Source: Arctopsyche grandis (Eukaryota > Arthropoda > Insecta > Trichoptera > Hydropsychidae). From it: 64,000 bases of DNA. The position numbers were made by a program, and so were the translations under genes. The notes under the pieces were generated by a model. The model did no database searches. It was not told the origin of the DNA and saw only the letters and a list, made by a program, of their open reading frames with translations. The stretch lies in assembly GCF_051622035.1 (NCBI RefSeq), contig NC_135357.1:11739001-11803000 (forward strand). Direction: 5' to 3'. This document shows, piece by piece, positions 62,131 through 64,000 of this stretch (its first letter is position 1; each line of letters starts with the position of its first letter).

Positions 62131-62685
62131 AGCCCTAATAGGCATTAACTAAGGGGGGCGAAGCCCTAGACGGCAATTAATCATGGGGGCGCGGAGGGGC
62201 GAAGCCCTAAAAGGCAACTGATCATGGGGGCGAAGCCTTAGACGGCATTTAATCATGGGGGCGCGGAGGGGCGAAGCCCTAAAAGGCATTAACTAAGGGG
62301 GGCGAAGCCCTAAACGGCAATTAATCTTGGGGGCGTGGGGGGCGAAGCCCTAAAAGGCAACTGATCATGGGAGCGAAGCCTTAGACGGCATTTAATCATG
62401 GGGGCGCGGAGGGGCGAAGCCCTAAAAGGCATTAACTAAGGGGGGCGAAGCCCTAAACGGCAATTAATCTTGGGGGCGCGGGGGGCGAAGCCCTAAAAGG
62501 CATTAACTAAGGGGGGCGAAGCCCTAGACGGCATTTAATCATGGGGGTGCGGAGGGGCGAAGCCCTAAAAGGCATTAACTAAGGGGGGCGAAGCCCTAAA
62601 CGGCAATTGCTCATGGGGCGTGGAGGGGCGAAGCCCTAGAAGGCAAAGGCTCAGGGGGGCGCCGAGGGCGAAGCCCTAGAAGGCA
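62131..62685 (+). repeat. 31/41-bp alternating array on a GGGCGAAGCCC hairpin
   Basis: About 15 units, each opening with GGGGCGAAGCCCTA (a perfect GGGC-GAA-GCCC stem-loop), followed by RACGGCAATTAATCATGG or AAGGCATTAACTAAGGGG. Short units alternate with longer ones that carry a GGGGGCGCGGAGG spacer, giving a higher-order period of roughly 72 bases. The GCGAAGCC core also occurs in the element's own 3'-terminal hairpin (62892-62907). Confidence 0.9.
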
Positions 62686-62845
62686 AAAAAAAATTTTTTT
62701 TTTTGATTTTTTAAAAAAAATTTTTTTAATTTTTTTTTAATTTTTTTTTTATTTTTTTTTTAATTTTTTTTTTTGATTTTTTTTTTATTTTTTTTTTATT
62801 TTTTTTTTTAATTTTTAAATTTTTTTTAAATTTTTTTTTTTTTTT
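62686..62845. repeat. T/A homopolymer tract
   Basis: About 160 bases of runs of T separated by short A runs and occasional G. It directly follows the GC-rich array and precedes the Helitron-like 3' end. Confidence 0.95.
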
Positions 62846-62918
62846 TAATTAAATTAGCTTAGTCATGTTTAAGCGGTTTATATTATAAACACTGAGCGAA
62901 GCCGGGTAATACAGCTAG

Positions 62919-64000
62919 TATATTAATAAAATTATATTATAGTTTAAATGTTATATATGTATGTATGTATATTATAAAAAGTAAAGTGTCGTTAATGCAA
63001 GTAAACTTCACTCGCTTGCACTTCGTAACTTGCTTGCTTTATAATCGGACAGCTGAAATCCGGAATTTCGTTGTTTAGGCTTTCGCGAACAAAGGGTCCA
63101 GCGTAACTTCACAGGAAACTTCGATCAACTTCCGCATCCCTTGTCACCGCTTTTGCGAAAGTTTTACCCCGTTGTTAGGTACTCAGGTGTTTCAGCAATT
63201 AAAATATAATGGTTAATTGGGCCTCACCTGGACTTTTGACGTATGTACATACGTATAAAACATGAATCAAATGTATGTATACGCATATAAATAGGCACAA
63301 AGGAACAATTTTATATATTGTAGGTAGAGAGAAATATAATATAATATTACGCAAGCCATATTTGGGAGGTAAAGAAAATTGAGTTTTCCTCGGAATTTTC
63401 ATTTATACTTATGGGATTAGATCTACAAAGGAGAGCGGTTTTTGAAATGAATGAATTCAATATCAAGACAATTTTCATCGAGTTGGCAATAACAGTCTCT
63501 GGGACGCAACTTTCATTCGCGGTTACTCACGCACCATTGATAAAGGGTTAAAATTCGGTCCGATCGAGGCAACCCTTGAGAAGTTGCGACGTGTAATTTG
63601 ATTTTTGCTTGATTGAACGCATATCGTTTAAATTATTGGTTCGTACGAATATATAAAAGCATGTATTTATATATTCGGTCCATTTGGTCCATGCTCCGTG
63701 TGTGTTCTCAATTAGCGGTCGCGTTCATGGCAACATTAGTCCGAACAGTGGCACTTTTGTCCACTTGAAGTGTATTTCTCTGGCCTGCCGGTCGGTTCCG
63801 GCCATCGAGAGCTTTCACAAGAAAAGTTCAAGTGATTCGGGCTTATCGACCATTTTTGTGGGAACGTCTAGCAATTACGCGTCTGGTTTGTGCATTGTTA
63901 TTTCAACGATGTAACGATTTTTTTGGGGTACTTTTTATTTTCACACCTATTCCGTTTTTGTAACACGTGTTTCACACACTGCGTAGAGCCGTTCGGTCAA
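62919..64000. other. Non-coding stretch to window end
   Basis: No gene is recognised. Bases 63000-63180 and 63480-63900 are GC-balanced. The + frame at 63684-63914 (76 codons) has no known domain. CATA/TATG motifs lie at about 62955-62970 and 63240-63290. Confidence 0.35.

Larger units (their letters stand above)
60762..62918 (+). mobile_element. Large Helitron-like element filled with GC-rich tandem arrays
   Basis: The 5' end, TCTAATCTATAATTTGGAAA then GAGACTTTGTATGTATG, and the 3' end, ACTGAGCGAAGCCGGGT then AATACAGCTAG followed by T, match the 223-base element at 45870-46092. They also match the reverse-strand element at 20183-20396, including the preceding GTTTAAGCGGTTTATATTA block. The 2157-base length is almost entirely due to two GC-rich arrays and a T/A tract inside. 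No Rep/helicase coding region is present, so it is non-autonomous. The 5' boundary is set by homology; the flanking base there is T rather than the expected A. Confidence 0.75.

Noticed and set aside
60728..62152. Open frames of 375-467 codons in several frames on both strands
   Set aside because: All come from a 90-base repeat without stops; simultaneous openness on both strands is a repeat artefact, and the array lies inside a Helitron-like element.
60985..62685. Possible CRISPR array
   Set aside because: The units are directly adjacent tandem repeats with no unique spacers, there are no cas genes, and the setting is eukaryotic.

Overview
This is an AT-rich, repeat-dense window of animal nuclear DNA, most likely from an insect. 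The evidence is AT-rich non-coding sequence full of TATG/CATA and (AT)n microsatellites, tRNA-headed SINEs, degraded LINE fragments, hAT-like and TTA-target DNA elements, Helitron-like elements, and arthropod TCAGTC-type initiators ahead of the genes. I cannot resolve the order. There is no bacterial-style gene organisation, no CRISPR array, and no free-standing tRNA or rRNA gene that I can see.

Only two protein-coding genes are convincing. They are a head-to-tail tandem pair on the + strand (46297-46794 and 49569-50051). Both encode the c-subunit proteolipid of the vacuolar H+-ATPase (V0 ring). Both coding regions are uninterrupted by introns, both keep the proton-carrying glutamate, and each has a TCAGTC initiator-like site about 50-60 bases before its ATG and an AATAAA signal after its stop. 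The upstream copy has diverged at residues that the downstream copy keeps.

The rest is non-coding. 1-20 kb holds a LINE 3' end at the window edge, inverted-repeat elements (2.36-2.84, 3.42-4.36, 9.3-9.8, 14.9-15.1 kb), SINE copies (7.6-8.0, 12.6, 18.8 kb), a degraded LINE next to a giant (AT)n tract (8.6-9.25 kb) and several GC-richer islands. 20-26 kb holds a short Helitron-like element, a triple nest (a foldback element inside a SINE inside a hAT element), a foldback element with ~13-base sub-repeats, and a MITE whose inverted relative lies at 54.2-54.75 kb. 29-38 kb holds a graveyard of LINE 3' ends. 45-50 kb is the V-ATPase locus, with two mobile elements just upstream of the first gene. 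51-59 kb holds more SINEs, a LINE fragment and a second CACTGAGCAAC-ended element.

The most striking structure is at 60762-62918. It is a Helitron-like element whose two ends match short relatives at 45.87-46.09 kb and (reverse strand) 20.18-20.40 kb. Its interior has been replaced or expanded into about 1.7 kb of extremely GC-rich tandem arrays: a 90-base unit repeated about 12.5 times, then a 31/41-base alternating array built on a GGGCGAAGCCC hairpin, then a T/A homopolymer tract. The long ORFs in this region, in several frames on both strands, follow from a repeat length divisible by three and are not treated as genes.
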